This document shows, piece after piece, positions 15,351 through 25,024 of a stretch of DNA of 64,000 nucleotides (the stretch's first letter is position 1; every line of letters starts with the position of its first letter). Under the pieces are notes generated by a model. That model had not been told where the DNA came from, searched no databases, and saw only the letters and a list, made by a program, of their open reading frames with translations. Location of the stretch: assembly GCF_010501065.1 (NCBI RefSeq), contig NZ_QVMM01000002.1, forward strand, positions 62,001-126,000, given 5' to 3'. A program made the translations under genes and the position numbers. The DNA comes from Dysgonomonas sp. 216. Lineage in GTDB: Bacteria; Bacteroidota; Bacteroidia; Bacteroidales; Dysgonomonadaceae.

Positions 15351-18300
15351 TTATCGTATTTTTATTGGAGGAGAATATCGGATATAAGGTCCATTTTTAC
15401 CTATATAGCCTATATAACCAAGTCTGTTATATACTGCATAATCTGCTGCATAATCCAATGTTCCTCCTATATTATAAACATTTGATAGTCCATACTTTTT
15501 ATATTCTGACAAAACCCTTTTGTAAAAAGGAGCGAATCCCTTCTTTTGAATTTGAATAATATGTTCAGTTTCATGGTGGATTAGATATCTATCATAATCA
15601 GTGTCTCCAGTCAATTTTGTAACGGCATTTCTTCCGATGGTTATTCCTTCTCCTTTTCTCATGAACACAGATCCTCCTCTATAAACTTGTCCATAATCAC
15701 CTAGTTCACAATATATTTCTGGGTCAGGAATATATGTACTACCCATAGTTGCAATGTTTAACATTGAATTACTAGCCCCATTTATTGCTCCACCTAAAGC
15801 ACCTTGCCACATAGCATTCGGATTATTATCTATAGCACCTTGTACTGCTCCGGAATAAAGTCCAGTTACTGCACCTCTCACAGAATTAAAGCCTATTTCT
15901 GCCATACCATTTTTAAAGGCCCCTCCTTGGACTCCTGAGAAATTAGGTAATTGAGAACTTACAAATCCTCCAATAACGCTTCCGGCAATACCTCCCCATG
16001 TTATATCGTTATCAAATATCGTATTTGTTAGAGCAGTGCTTGTTGTTTGACTTAGTATATTGTATCCTAAATTGTTAGCAAAGGCACCACCAATACTACT
16101 AAATCCTCCACCTATAGCACCTCCAACAGCTCCCATGCCTACCGAATTTCCGAAAGAACTCCAAGACCAATTTCCTGAAATACCCGCTCCTATAGCATAA
16201 CTAGCTGCACTTGTACCCGCACCAATTACAGCGCCCCAACACATTGCATCTAAAACAGTACCTACACCTGGAAAAAGTGCTGTAAAAAAGAACTCCCCAC
16301 TCGGATCGGTATACTTAAACGGATTGTTTAAACAATACGAATAGCGGTTAAAATTCAGCCAGTCTCCCGGTGCCTGTATATAAGGGTCAGGGCTAAGGAA
16401 CTGCATTGTTGCAGGGTCGTAAACACGCCCTTTCATGTGTATATATCCAAATTCGTCGATGTGCGAATGCATGGTGTACCCACGGTGCAACAAACAATTC
16501 TGATTGTCGGCTATTCCCGTATTGGTAACTTTGGTTCGCTTGCCCCAAGGCGAATAATAGTACCTTTCGGCTACCGTATTATTTGGCTTTACCAATGCAA
16601 CCAACGATCCTAAGTTGTCGGTATACGTATGATACAGGTTATTACCTGTATTGTCCATTATATACACTGCCGCTATTCCGTCGCCGCCATAAATATAATG
16701 TATTTTACGTGAATTTGTTCCATAATAATCTTCTTCTTCGTAATTTCCATTATGATAACTTCGTGAAAAAGAAGAGCTCGCATCTCCAGTACCCATTTCT
16801 ACAAGCTGATCGTCAACCCCATAATATGCATCAAGCGTTTTTGTACTATAACTGCCGTTAGGGTTATTTACACATTCGGCCATAAACTCAAGTTTTCCTG
16901 TTCGCGAAAAACTCATATAGCGTTCACTACCTATTTTCTCCCAATAATCGGGGTTGGCTGTTGTTATCGAGGTTAAAGCATGGGGCTTACCATTTTCGCC
17001 ATAATTAAGTGTTCCCAAGTTGGGATGTTTCATATTGCCCAAGTTGTCGTAATATGCGTATACTGAAGACCATTTCGTCAAACGGTTCATGTTGTCATAC
17101 ACAAACGGTTCTTGATGATTTCTTATGCCATCTTTTCGAGATGTAAGGTTGCCTTTCGAGTCGAAGACGTAAGTAAAGTCTACAATTCCTGTTGCTTTTA
17201 TGGCTGTAGGGAATCCTCTGTCGTCGTACGTATTAGTGGTTGTAACGTTTCCTTTTTTCACTTGGGTAAGCTGTCCTTTTGTGTTTTCGGCAAGGGCTTG
17301 CCAAATCAGGTTATTATTAACGTCCCTTACTTCGGTCAGGTAACCATTATTATCGTAAGTATTTGTTGTATAGTAACCCGTAGGATAAGTTTCTTTTTTT
17401 ACCCGCCCTAATTTATCGTACTCAAACCGTGATGTTTTACTGTTCGATGTAACAGAGGTAGTCCTGTCGAAATTATCGTATGCATATGTTCTTATTTCAA
17501 AATTGTTCGATTGTTTTATCAAACGATATTTCGAATCGTATTCGTACGAAACTCCATTCTGCCTTCTAAGCAATCCGTTGTTATGATATTCGTAAGTTAT
17601 AACGGTAGGGCTTGTAGCCGAATGCATATAACGTTTTGTTTTTGTAATCTGTCCCCATGCATCGTATTCCGATTCTATAACGCCTCCGTCGGGGTCGGTT
17701 ATCTTCGTACGGTTACCTTGCAGGTCGTACTCCATGGTAACGGCTTGTCCACCTTCGGGAGTAGCTGATTTTGTCAGTCCATTTGCATAATAAGTGAAGT
17801 TAACCGATTTTCCATTTGTTGTAATTCTTTCGGCTTGATTCAATGAGTTCAATATTGTTTCAGAAATATCTGTTGGTGTTGTTATTGTTGTTTTGGCTCC
17901 ATCATACGCATATGTAGTTGTTCCTATTGGTGTAACACTTGACTCAATTCTTCCATAATTATCATACGAATAAACAATATTCCATTTTTTTGTATCATTT
18001 TCAAAATAAGGTTCAGATACTCTATCCAGTTGTCCTTCAAGATTATATTCTGTGTCAATAAATATTTTTTTATTATTAAGCCCATATGTTTCTATCCTTA
18101 TTTTACGGCCTAATTTGTCATACCACTCTTTTACGGGAGATTGGCCTGAAGACTCAGAATAGCTATAATATTTAGCATCTCGTGGCGCATCGGTTGAAGC
18201 CCACCTCAAAACATTGACCTCTGCTGTTCCATCGGGATTAATTGTTTTTATAAGTTGCCCGAATCCATCATACTGATAAGATGTTGTGCCTAATCTGTCT

Positions 18301-21300
18301 GTCGTGGACAAAAGTAAATTTTTTGTCATATCGTAACGATAAGTAACAGTTTGATTAAAATGATCTGTTTTACTAGCTAAGAATCGTCCGGAGGTGTAAG
18401 TCATATAAGAATTACGTGTTATGCCATTTGCTGTAACTGATACTTGTCTGGCATTCCCATATTTATCGTGATATAAGTATTTAGTATTTACTTCTTTATT
18501 GTCATCTTTATCTATAATTTCTGACGTCAGATTACCTTTATTGTCATATAAATACTCGACTTTTCTTACAAAATCATTTTCATTAGCTATATGTTTTGTA
18601 ATAGTAGATGAACTTATCTTATTATAAAATAAAGATCCCTTCTTTACATATACTAATTCTTGTTTTTCGGATCCTAAACCTATATATGAAGTCTCTATTA
18701 ATTGTGGATTTCCAGAACTGTCATATCTTGAATATTTTTTTTCAATAGTCTTTGTCCGTCTTAAATAATCTTTAAAGATGTGTGAATTTAAGCGAAGAAA
18801 ATATGCTTTATTTCCTTGTGAAACAGTTGCATAATCTATTATATTCTCTTTTATCAACTCTCCGGATATTAATTTTGCAGTTTCCTTATATGGATATAAA
18901 ATTCCAAATATACTACTCGATTTATTTTCGCTAATATTCGTTACATTCGTTACTAAGTTTCTTTTTTCAGTATTAAAAAAACCAAGAAAACCTCGTGCCT
19001 GTAAATGAGTATAAGGCTTATAAAATTCATATTCAGTGTTTATATTCTCACTTTTTATTTTCTTGACAACTTCAAGTTTTGAAGGGCAAATAGTTACCAT
19101 TTTGTCAGAACTGGTAGAATTAGCATTTTCAGAGTAACCTGTATTATGTCTGGATAGGAATGGACTCTTGTAATCTTGGTAGGTTATCGATAAATCTCCA
19201 CCCATAGAGTCTGTTATTTTTACTATTTTATTGAATCTGACATCCTGACAAAAAGATAAAATCTGTGCTCCCTTTAGCCCTGTATAATTCCTATTAAGAT
19301 TTACATAAATATCAGTACTATGTTTGTTTAAAAAATTACCACTTGATTTAAAATGAGCACTTGTTATAAGCGCCTCATTATCTATGATTTGCGAATGAAA
19401 ATCGTCGCCTTTGCTTATAAGGCATCTAAGTGTGGCATTATTTTCCGTATTAGAAGTTTCTATTATAATATCACTCTTACCATCTCTATTTAGATCTGTA
19501 ACTAGTACTTTATATTCCGATGGATAACGATTATATGTTGTTTCCTTCATATAAGAGCTCATGTCCTTTTCTGTAAATGTTTTTCCATTCGATATGTATA
19601 ACTTCCATTTATCATCTTCTTCGCATTTTTCCAGAATATCAGTATTTCCATCACCATTGAAATCTCCCGGGTAAAAATGGGCTTTATATGAAAATTTGTA
19701 ATTATCAGTACGTATAGGAATAAATCCTTCACCTACACTATATTCATAAAAACAGGTTTTATGTCTACCTTCGATATACATTATCTCAGTTTTACCATTT
19801 CCATTAATGTCAGTAAGTAAAATCTGAGACTTTGCATAATCTGCGAATATTGTTAAATCGATGTCTGTAGGAAATCCCCATGATGAAATAATTCTATTAT
19901 TGTTTGCAACTAATAATAATTGAGTTTTACCATTTCCTAAAAAGTCTGACGGAATTACATGAAAATATTCTCTGTATTGAAAATCAGATCCTTTTATATC
20001 TATTCTTATATCCTGTGAACTATAACGTAAAAACTTGTTATTTTCATATTTATAGCATTCCAATAATAATGCAGTTGACCCACTGTTATATGGTACTCCT
20101 CTATATAACTCGTCTTTGCCATCATTATCCATATCTAAGAACAAAAAAACCGGAGCATCATCTCCCCCTTTTCCTTCATAAAGTGTTTCAAAAAATTTGT
20201 TTCCGTTATTTCTATAAGCTATCCAATATTGTTTTCCATCCATTTTTACAACTTTCATCACTAGATCTAATATACCATCACCGTCTAAGTCTCCAAAAGC
20301 AACAGGAATGAAATGATTTATATCTGCATATGCAGTTACATTTGTGCTTTTATTAAAAGTTAATTCTTTTATATATGAATAGTTGTAACTAACCGGAGAC
20401 CAATCAAATTTAATGGGGTGGATAAATTCTCCATCCGAGTTTCTTTTTTTAATTGAAGAAAGATAATCTATATTATTAACCACATTATAGTCTAACAGAT
20501 ACTCTTCCAATAGATTATTCCCTGATCCTTTTACTTCTATTTTTTCAAGTAAAGAATTATTGTTGACAGTCATTCCGTCCAGATATTTTGTAGAAGTATC
20601 TGACAATGTTGTGTAATGAAATTGCACACTGTTGACTACTTGTTTTTGATTAGAATCGATATGCCCATATTCGATGCGCGATAAGTGATTGTTCTTACAT
20701 GTAAAATAACATATTTGCCCTGCACTTGTGCGGGTAAAATCGTTGTCATATATATATTCGATATAATTATTATTGCTATCAATTACCTTTGTTAATGCCC
20801 AGCCCAGATTTTTTTGAATTATATCAACAAATTCTATGGGTACAGAACCATTGTTAATAACAGTACCGGAACCTTCTATCGGATAATATGATGCTATATT
20901 TGATAAACTTCCGTACTCTAAGATATTACCCTCTTTTGTGTATACTTTAAAATAAAGTGGTCCCCAATTTTTTATATTATAACCTACAATGCGAATTACA
21001 GTATTGTTTTCGGTACAATAAACAATGCTGTCGCCTGATGCTTCTTGCTGAATCATTCGTTGACCATCATAAGTTAGCGGCGATGTTTTATCCCAAATAA
21101 TACCTGTTTTTTCGTTATCAAAATAATAATTTTTAGGGCTCCGACTAATCATAGAGCTGGCACTTATATTCCATCCCCAGCCTGCAATACCATTTCCGGC
21201 TTGACTGCTATACACCAATGAGATATTGGGCTGCATACCATTTATACCGGCAGGACAATTTATGGGAATTGTGTATGTCGCAGCTCCTGTAGAACTTACA

Positions 21301-21611
21301 TCGAAACTTCCGCCAATAGTTCCAACAATACCTCCTTCTTCCGGATTATTAGTTATTGTTCCATCGGGTTTTGCATAAACTCCTTCGGTAGGAGGGAACA
21401 ATAAAAGTTCATTTATAGAACCCGTAAACGAATTACCTTGAGTGGATGTATATGAAAAACCCGGTAACAATTCGATAATATCGCGGGCAACATAATTTTG
21501 GTTTCCATTCATTGTCGATTTGAGGCTCCAGCTCGGTTGAGTTTCCTGAGCTTGTGTACCTCCTAATACACATATATATACTAAAAGAACAGTAAAATAT
21601 ATTCTTTTCAT
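15351..21611 (-). CDS. Giant secreted Rhs/YD-repeat protein with SpvB-like N-terminus and HExxH C-terminus
   Basis: A 2086-residue exported protein. Residues 1-21 are a signal peptide (ending TQAQ). A SpvB/TcaB-like entry domain follows at about 80-160 (TYTIPINCPAGINGMQPN, YSSQAGNGIAGWGWN). FG-GAP/VCBS calcium-type repeats come next (FGDLDGDGILDLV, FLDMDNDGKDELY, LTDINGNGKTEI, PGDFNGDGNTDIL, VTDLNRDGKSDII), then many YD repeats (YDxxGxL pattern) to about 1700. The Rhs-associated core ends in NRYSYCLNNPFKYTDPSG near residue 1771. The 315-residue variable tail is Gly/Ala-rich and ends in a domain with HETEH, a zinc-protease motif. YD repeats are known to form shells that enclose toxins. The toxin activity is inferred. 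Confidence 0.9.
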   Translation of the reverse strand: MKRIYFTVLLVYICVLGGTQAQETQPSWSLKSTMNGNQNYVARDIIELLPGFSYTSTQGNSFTGSINELLLFPPTEGVYAKPDGTITNNPEEGGIVGTIGGSFDVSSTGAATYTIPINCPAGINGMQPNISLVYSSQAGNGIAGWGWNISASSMISRSPKNYYFDNEKTGIIWDKTSPLTYDGQRMIQQEASGDSIVYCTENNTVIRIVGYNIKNWGPLYFKVYTKEGNILEYGSLSNIASYYPIEGSGTVINNGSVPIEFVDIIQKNLGWALTKVIDSNNNYIEYIYDNDFTRTSAGQICYFTCKNNHLSRIEYGHIDSNQKQVVNSVQFHYTTLSDTSTKYLDGMTVNNNSLLEKIEVKGSGNNLLEEYLLDYNVVNNIDYLSSIKKRNSDGEFIHPIKFDWSPVSYNYSYIKELTFNKSTNVTAYADINHFIPVAFGDLDGDGILDLVMKVVKMDGKQYWIAYRNNGNKFFETLYEGKGGDDAPVFLFLDMDNDGKDELYRGVPYNSGSTALLLECYKYENNKFLRYSSQDIRIDIKGSDFQYREYFHVIPSDFLGNGKTQLLLVANNNRIISSWGFPTDIDLTIFADYAKSQILLTDINGNGKTEIMYIEGRHKTCFYEYSVGEGFIPIRTDNYKFSYKAHFYPGDFNGDGNTDILEKCEEDDKWKLYISNGKTFTEKDMSSYMKETTYNRYPSEYKVLVTDLNRDGKSDIIIETSNTENNATLRCLISKGDDFHSQIIDNEALITSAHFKSSGNFLNKHSTDIYVNLNRNYTGLKGAQILSFCQDVRFNKIVKITDSMGGDLSITYQDYKSPFLSRHNTGYSENANSTSSDKMVTICPSKLEVVKKIKSENINTEYEFYKPYTHLQARGFLGFFNTEKRNLVTNVTNISENKSSSIFGILYPYKETAKLISGELIKENIIDYATVSQGNKAYFLRLNSHIFKDYLRRTKTIEKKYSRYDSSGNPQLIETSYIGLGSEKQELVYVKKGSLFYNKISSSTITKHIANENDFVRKVEYLYDNKGNLTSEIIDKDDNKEVNTKYLYHDKYGNARQVSVTANGITRNSYMTYTSGRFLASKTDHFNQTVTYRYDMTKNLLLSTTDRLGTTSYQYDGFGQLIKTINPDGTAEVNVLRWASTDAPRDAKYYSYSESSGQSPVKEWYDKLGRKIRIETYGLNNKKIFIDTEYNLEGQLDRVSEPYFENDTKKWNIVYSYDNYGRIESSVTPIGTTTYAYDGAKTTITTPTDISETILNSLNQAERITTNGKSVNFTYYANGLTKSATPEGGQAVTMEYDLQGNRTKITDPDGGVIESEYDAWGQITKTKRYMHSATSPTVITYEYHNNGLLRRQNGVSYEYDSKYRLIKQSNNFEIRTYAYDNFDRTTSVTSNSKTSRFEYDKLGRVKKETYPTGYYTTNTYDNNGYLTEVRDVNNNLIWQALAENTKGQLTQVKKGNVTTTNTYDDRGFPTAIKATGIVDFTYVFDSKGNLTSRKDGIRNHQEPFVYDNMNRLTKWSSVYAYYDNLGNMKHPNLGTLNYGENGKPHALTSITTANPDYWEKIGSERYMSFSRTGKLEFMAECVNNPNGSYSTKTLDAYYGVDDQLVEMGTGDASSSFSRSYHNGNYEEEDYYGTNSRKIHYIYGGDGIAAVYIMDNTGNNLYHTYTDNLGSLVALVKPNNTVAERYYYSPWGKRTKVTNTGIADNQNCLLHRGYTMHSHIDEFGYIHMKGRVYDPATMQFLSPDPYIQAPGDWLNFNRYSYCLNNPFKYTDPSGEFFFTALFPGVGTVLDAMCWGAVIGAGTSAASYAIGAGISGNWSWSSFGNSVGMGAVGGAIGGGFSSIGGAFANNLGYNILSQTTSTALTNTIFDNDITWGGIAGSVIGGFVSSQLPNFSGVQGGAFKNGMAEIGFNSVRGAVTGLYSGAVQGAIDNNPNAMWQGALGGAINGASNSMLNIATMGSTYIPDPEIYCELGDYGQVYRGGSVFMRKGEGITIGRNAVTKLTGDTDYDRYLIHHETEHIIQIQKKGFAPFYKRVLSEYKKYGLSNVYNIGGTLDYAADYAVYNRLGYIGYIGKNGPYIRYSPPIKIR
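16297..16700 (-). repeat. Rhs core repeat, full-gene copy
   Basis: Complete version of the segment repeated at 12174-12454 and 13880-14162. The two displaced copies lack 129 bases (43 codons) between the short repeats ending at 16524 and 16653 (CCGTATTG and CTGTATTG on the plus strand). Confidence 0.9.
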
Positions 21612-21617
21612 CCTATC

Positions 21618-22058
21618 TTATCTTTTTATTATTTTCCAATTCGAAGTCGATTCTCCTGCTGTTATTTGCATTACGTAAATTCCTGATACGTATTCTTGCA
21701 AATCTATCTCGACAACCTCTGATATGCCCGGCTTCTGTATAAGTAATTTTCCTGCCTTATCATATACCTTTATTTCGGCAGTCGTTTCTGATGGAAGGTT
21801 CAGTAACTCTACCTTCAGTAAACCTTCGGTGGGATTTGGATATATGATTGCAGTAAATTCGGCAAGTTTTTCAGTATGTGTTTGAGGTTCTGCCTCCTGT
21901 TCTTGAGCTGCCGATCTTCTTACATCCATTACAATCAAATTGTGCGATATACGATTGCCTCCTGCATCGTATTCGTATACTACACTATGTTGAGCCACAA
22001 TTTTTTCACAGCCGAATATTCCCAATATGAATACTAGACCTAATATATATTTTTTCAT
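21618..22058 (-). CDS. Small exported protein with T9SS type A sorting domain
   Basis: A 146-residue protein with a signal peptide (MKKYILGLVFILGIFGCEK). A short YD-like stretch VVYEYDAGGNRISHN follows, then a linker. A C-terminal type IX sorting domain starts FTAIIYPNPTEGLLKVEL and ends YVMQITAGESTSNWKIIKR. The gene lies 6 bases before the Rhs gene and 11 bases after the tail-fibre-like gene. T9SS cargo are moved across the outer membrane, so this protein could link the Rhs product to that pathway or to the cell surface. The YD-like sequence may be a vestige of an Rhs start or a small partner. Confidence 0.82.
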   Translation of the reverse strand: MKKYILGLVFILGIFGCEKIVAQHSVVYEYDAGGNRISHNLIVMDVRRSAAQEQEAEPQTHTEKLAEFTAIIYPNPTEGLLKVELLNLPSETTAEIKVYDKAGKLLIQKPGISEVVEIDLQEYVSGIYVMQITAGESTSNWKIIKR

Positions 22059-22069
22059 AGTAATAGGTG

Positions 22070-23050
22070 TTATTTTGTTGATTCTAAATTTTTCAAACGG
22101 TTTTGAAGGTCTTCTATTTGAGTTTTTTGATCCTTATTCTTTTGTTCCTGTTCTATCACATATAAGGTTAACTCTTCAATCTTTTGTAGCAGCTTTGCCT
22201 GCATTTCAACCACATCAATTCCTTTTTCTATTACCTCTTTTTCGGAAGGAATATCAGGCAGGTGCTTATGTTCGTCAATATGTTGTTTTACACTTTCGAG
22301 AGATGGAAGTTTATAATCCTTCGCAAAAACAAAATCGGCCCATGTTACAGCTTTTATTTCTACTTTATCGGCACATATTGTTCCTTTCACATCCAATGCA
22401 TTTTGAGGATTCTCTACACCAATACCAACCCGTCCATTATTGGATACAGACAACCAACTTTTCCAAACATTATTAATGTTGTTGCCGACAACAAAACGAT
22501 CTTTGCCATCATTTCCACTCCTGACATTTATACGCAGATCCGAATTGTTGCTGCTCCAGTTGTATTTAGATATAAAAAAAACCTTGTTATTAGATAGTTC
22601 ATTCCCTTGGAAATACAGTCGGGTACCTTCTCCCATTTTTCCTGTAATGTTTTCTCCAATATACCCATTATCTCTTACAGTAAAATTCAGAAAATTCAGG
22701 TTTCCCTCCATCGTGTGATTTCCTTTACTGTGTATCAATTTAGCCCATTCTCCTACTCCTGTATGGATGCGGCTACGAACCCACACATTAGGAATGCCTT
22801 TGGGTTGGGTGTGAGGCATTATTCTAAAAGCCATTTGACCGCCATATTTCTCGCTCATGTGTGCGATTGTGATACCATAAAATATATCAGAAATAGAATC
22901 AGGATTATTGGGAGTAGTCCGTGCGCTCGAAAAAAATCCCGATTCGTTTATTGTATCCCAATCGTTTAAACCAACTGTTCTTAATGTTTGACTTTTTACT
23001 GATAATGATATAATGATAAATGCTACTAGTGATATAACTTTTGTTTTCAT
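22070..23050 (-). CDS. Exported tail-fibre-like protein with C-terminal coiled coil
   Basis: A 326-residue protein with a signal peptide (cleavage near SVKSQ, residue 20). The middle resembles phage tail-fibre repeats (VGIGVENPQNALDVKGTI, the GIGTxxPxxxLDVxG pattern). The end contains the Bacteroidetes module DFVFAKDYKLPSLESVKQ...HLPDIPSEKEV, then a long coiled coil rich in Q and K (about 260-325). Proteins of this kind often stand before Rhs genes in this phylum. It is the first gene of the Rhs unit. A role in receptor binding or display is inferred. Confidence 0.8.
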   Translation of the reverse strand: MKTKVISLVAFIIISLSVKSQTLRTVGLNDWDTINESGFFSSARTTPNNPDSISDIFYGITIAHMSEKYGGQMAFRIMPHTQPKGIPNVWVRSRIHTGVGEWAKLIHSKGNHTMEGNLNFLNFTVRDNGYIGENITGKMGEGTRLYFQGNELSNNKVFFISKYNWSSNNSDLRINVRSGNDGKDRFVVGNNINNVWKSWLSVSNNGRVGIGVENPQNALDVKGTICADKVEIKAVTWADFVFAKDYKLPSLESVKQHIDEHKHLPDIPSEKEVIEKGIDVVEMQAKLLQKIEELTLYVIEQEQKNKDQKTQIEDLQNRLKNLESTK

Positions 23051-23346
23051 AAAGATTTTCTTTTATGTTGATTGTTAATTAGTTTATTACAATGAGGATA
23101 GTGAACGTATGTTTTGTATAATAGAAGAGTTACACTTTTTGATTCGAGATATAGTTTCAGATTAATAATTGTTTTTCAGTACGGATTATAGATAAATAAC
23201 AAAACATCACGCTGTTTACGAATACAAATAAAAACAAAATTAACTAAATAGCAAACAATTTAGTCGCTATTGGTTAAATATTTGCAATTTTAACAAAAAA
23301 GAATAGAGTTAAGATATAGTGAATTAATAGCTGTACATAAGAAACA
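23051..23346. other. Gap upstream of the Rhs operon
   Basis: About 300 AT-rich bases without a gene. It should hold the promoter of the Rhs operon on the minus strand, but I see no clear TAnnTTTG with a -33 element. Confidence 0.4.
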
Positions 23347-23387
23347 AAAAAGATGCAAGTTTTTTGAAACTCACATCTTTTTTTGTT
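23347..23387 (-). terminator. Terminator downstream of tRNA-Gln
   Basis: An imperfect stem of GATGTGAGTTT with AAACTTGCATC flanked by T runs on both sides, so it may act in both directions. It follows the tRNA 3' end by a few bases. Confidence 0.75.
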
Positions 23388-23395
23388 TTACTAAG

Positions 23396-23466
23396 CTGTC
23401 TCACCAGGATTCGAACCTAGACCGGCAGAGCCAGAATCTGCAGTGCTACCATTACACCATGAGACA
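23396..23466 (-). tRNA. tRNA-Gln (anticodon CTG)
   Basis: A 71-base cloverleaf on the minus strand. The acceptor stem is TGTCTCA/TGAGACA with a discriminator G. The D arm contains AATGGTAG. The anticodon stem is GCAGA/TCTGC with loop TTCTGGC, giving anticodon CTG. The T arm is CTAGG-TTCGAAT-CCTGG. The U1-A72 pair and discriminator G are typical of tRNA-Gln. CCA is not encoded. Confidence 0.93.
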
Positions 23467-23504
23467 GTTGCATTATATGTAGTGCAAAGGAATGAAAGAT
23501 TCCC

Positions 23505-24782
23505 TTATTTTACAATAATCAAGTAATAATTTTTCTTACCCCGTTGGATAAGGATAAATTTATTATTTATTAAATACGAACTGTCGATAACCTCTTCAGT
23601 ATCTTCCAAACGGTTTTTATTTATCGATACACCTCCCGACTGAACAAGCTTACGCATTTCGCCTTTCGACGGAAATACTGCTGTTTTTTCGGTTAAAAGG
23701 TCAATAGCTTTCACTCCCAATTCGATATCGTTGTCCGATACTTCGAACTGCGGAACGCCTTCGAATACCTCAAGGAAAGTTTCGTTGTCGATGGCAGGAA
23801 GCGATTTACCAAAAAGTAACTCCGATGCCTTAACTGCATTTTCGAAATCTTCCTGCGAATGCACCATTACCGTAACTTCCTGTGCCAGCCTTTTCTGAAG
23901 CGGACGTAAATGAGGCGCAGCCTTTTGTTCTGCTACCAAACCCTCAATCTCTTCCTTGCTTAAAGCTGTGAATATTTTTATGTATTTTTCGGCATCATCG
24001 TCGCTTACATTCAGCCAGAATTGATAGAATTTGTAAGGAGATGTATAACGGCGATCGAGCCAAACATTTCCCGATTCGGTTTTTCCGAATTTTCCACCAT
24101 CGGCTTTTGTTATAAGCGGACACACTAACCCGAAGGCCTCGCCACCTACTTTACGACGGATAAGTTCTGTTCCTGTTGTTATATTGCCCCACTGGTCCGA
24201 ACCTCCCATTTGCAATTTGCAACCGAAGTTAGAAAATAGGTGAAGATAGTCGTATCCTTGTACCAACTGGTAAGTGAACTCGGTAAAAGACATACCTTCG
24301 CCTTCGCCCGAGAAACGTTTCTTAACCGAGTCTTTCGACATCATGTAATTAACGGTGATATGTTTACCTATATCCTTGATGAAACCAAGGAAAGTTATAT
24401 CTTTCATCCAGTCGTAATTATTTACCATCAGGGCTGCATTAGGGGCAGTAGACTCAAAATCGAGAAATTTAGCCAACTGTTTTTTTATCGCATCCTGATT
24501 GTGGCGTAAAGTTTCTTCGTCAAGAAGGTTTCTTTCGAGCGATTTACCCGAAGGGTCGCCAATCATGCCTGTTGCGCCACCCACCAATGCAATAGGGCGA
24601 TGTCCTGCACGCTGAAAGTGCTTCAACATCATAACGCTTACCAAATGTCCAATGTGTAAAGAATCGGCAGTTGGGTCAATACCAACATAAGCCGAGGTTA
24701 ACTCTTTTTGTAATTGCTCTTCGGTCCCCGGCATCATGTCATGGATCATCCCACGCCATTTTAACTCTTCAACAAAATTCAT
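23505..24782 (-). CDS. tyrS: Tyrosyl-tRNA synthetase
   Basis: Charges tRNA-Tyr. The 425-residue class I synthetase has the HIGH motif in DSLHIGHLV (about 38-46), the tyrosine-site segment [11 protein letters not shown], and the KMSKS-equivalent [11 protein letters not shown] near 231-241. The C-terminal S4-like RNA-binding domain spans about 345-425 ([20 protein letters not shown]). The length is normal for the bacterial TyrRS group with KFGKT. It is transcribed toward tRNA-Gln on the same strand, 38 bases apart. Confidence 0.96.
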   Translation of the reverse strand: MNFVEELKWRGMIHDMMPGTEEQLQKELTSAYVGIDPTADSLHIGHLVSVMMLKHFQRAGHRPIALVGGATGMIGDPSGKSLERNLLDEETLRHNQDAIKKQLAKFLDFESTAPNAALMVNNYDWMKDITFLGFIKDIGKHITVNYMMSKDSVKKRFSGEGEGMSFTEFTYQLVQGYDYLHLFSNFGCKLQMGGSDQWGNITTGTELIRRKVGGEAFGLVCPLITKADGGKFGKTESGNVWLDRRYTSPYKFYQFWLNVSDDDAEKYIKIFTALSKEEIEGLVAEQKAAPHLRPLQKRLAQEVTVMVHSQEDFENAVKASELLFGKSLPAIDNETFLEVFEGVPQFEVSDNDIELGVKAIDLLTEKTAVFPSKGEMRKLVQSGGVSINKNRLEDTEEVIDSSYLINNKFILIQRGKKNYYLIIVK

Positions 24783-25024
24783 CGTTTCTTTTTAAATATT
24801 AAAAGTGATACAAGTTTCGCAAAAGTACGACTTCTTTTGTAAATAAAAAAAGTAGTCGGAAAAATACATGCTTGCTATCTAAATATTGTAATTAAGCACA
24901 ATGCAAACATTTGTTTTAAGAATGGTTACAATTTAACAATAAAATAGGGATAAAAATGCTGTTTGTTTTATAAAAAACCCATATTTTTATATCAACTTTT
25001 ATAAATCCGGAATATCTGTAATAA

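Noticed and set aside
19904..20311. 135-codon plus-strand frame inside the Rhs gene
   Set aside because: It lies opposite the FG-GAP repeats of the real gene and has no domain or start signal.
23396..23466. tRNA-Gln as integration site of the Rhs locus
   Set aside because: The tRNA 3' end faces the locus, but I found no repeat of it near 10.8 kb and no integrase gene.
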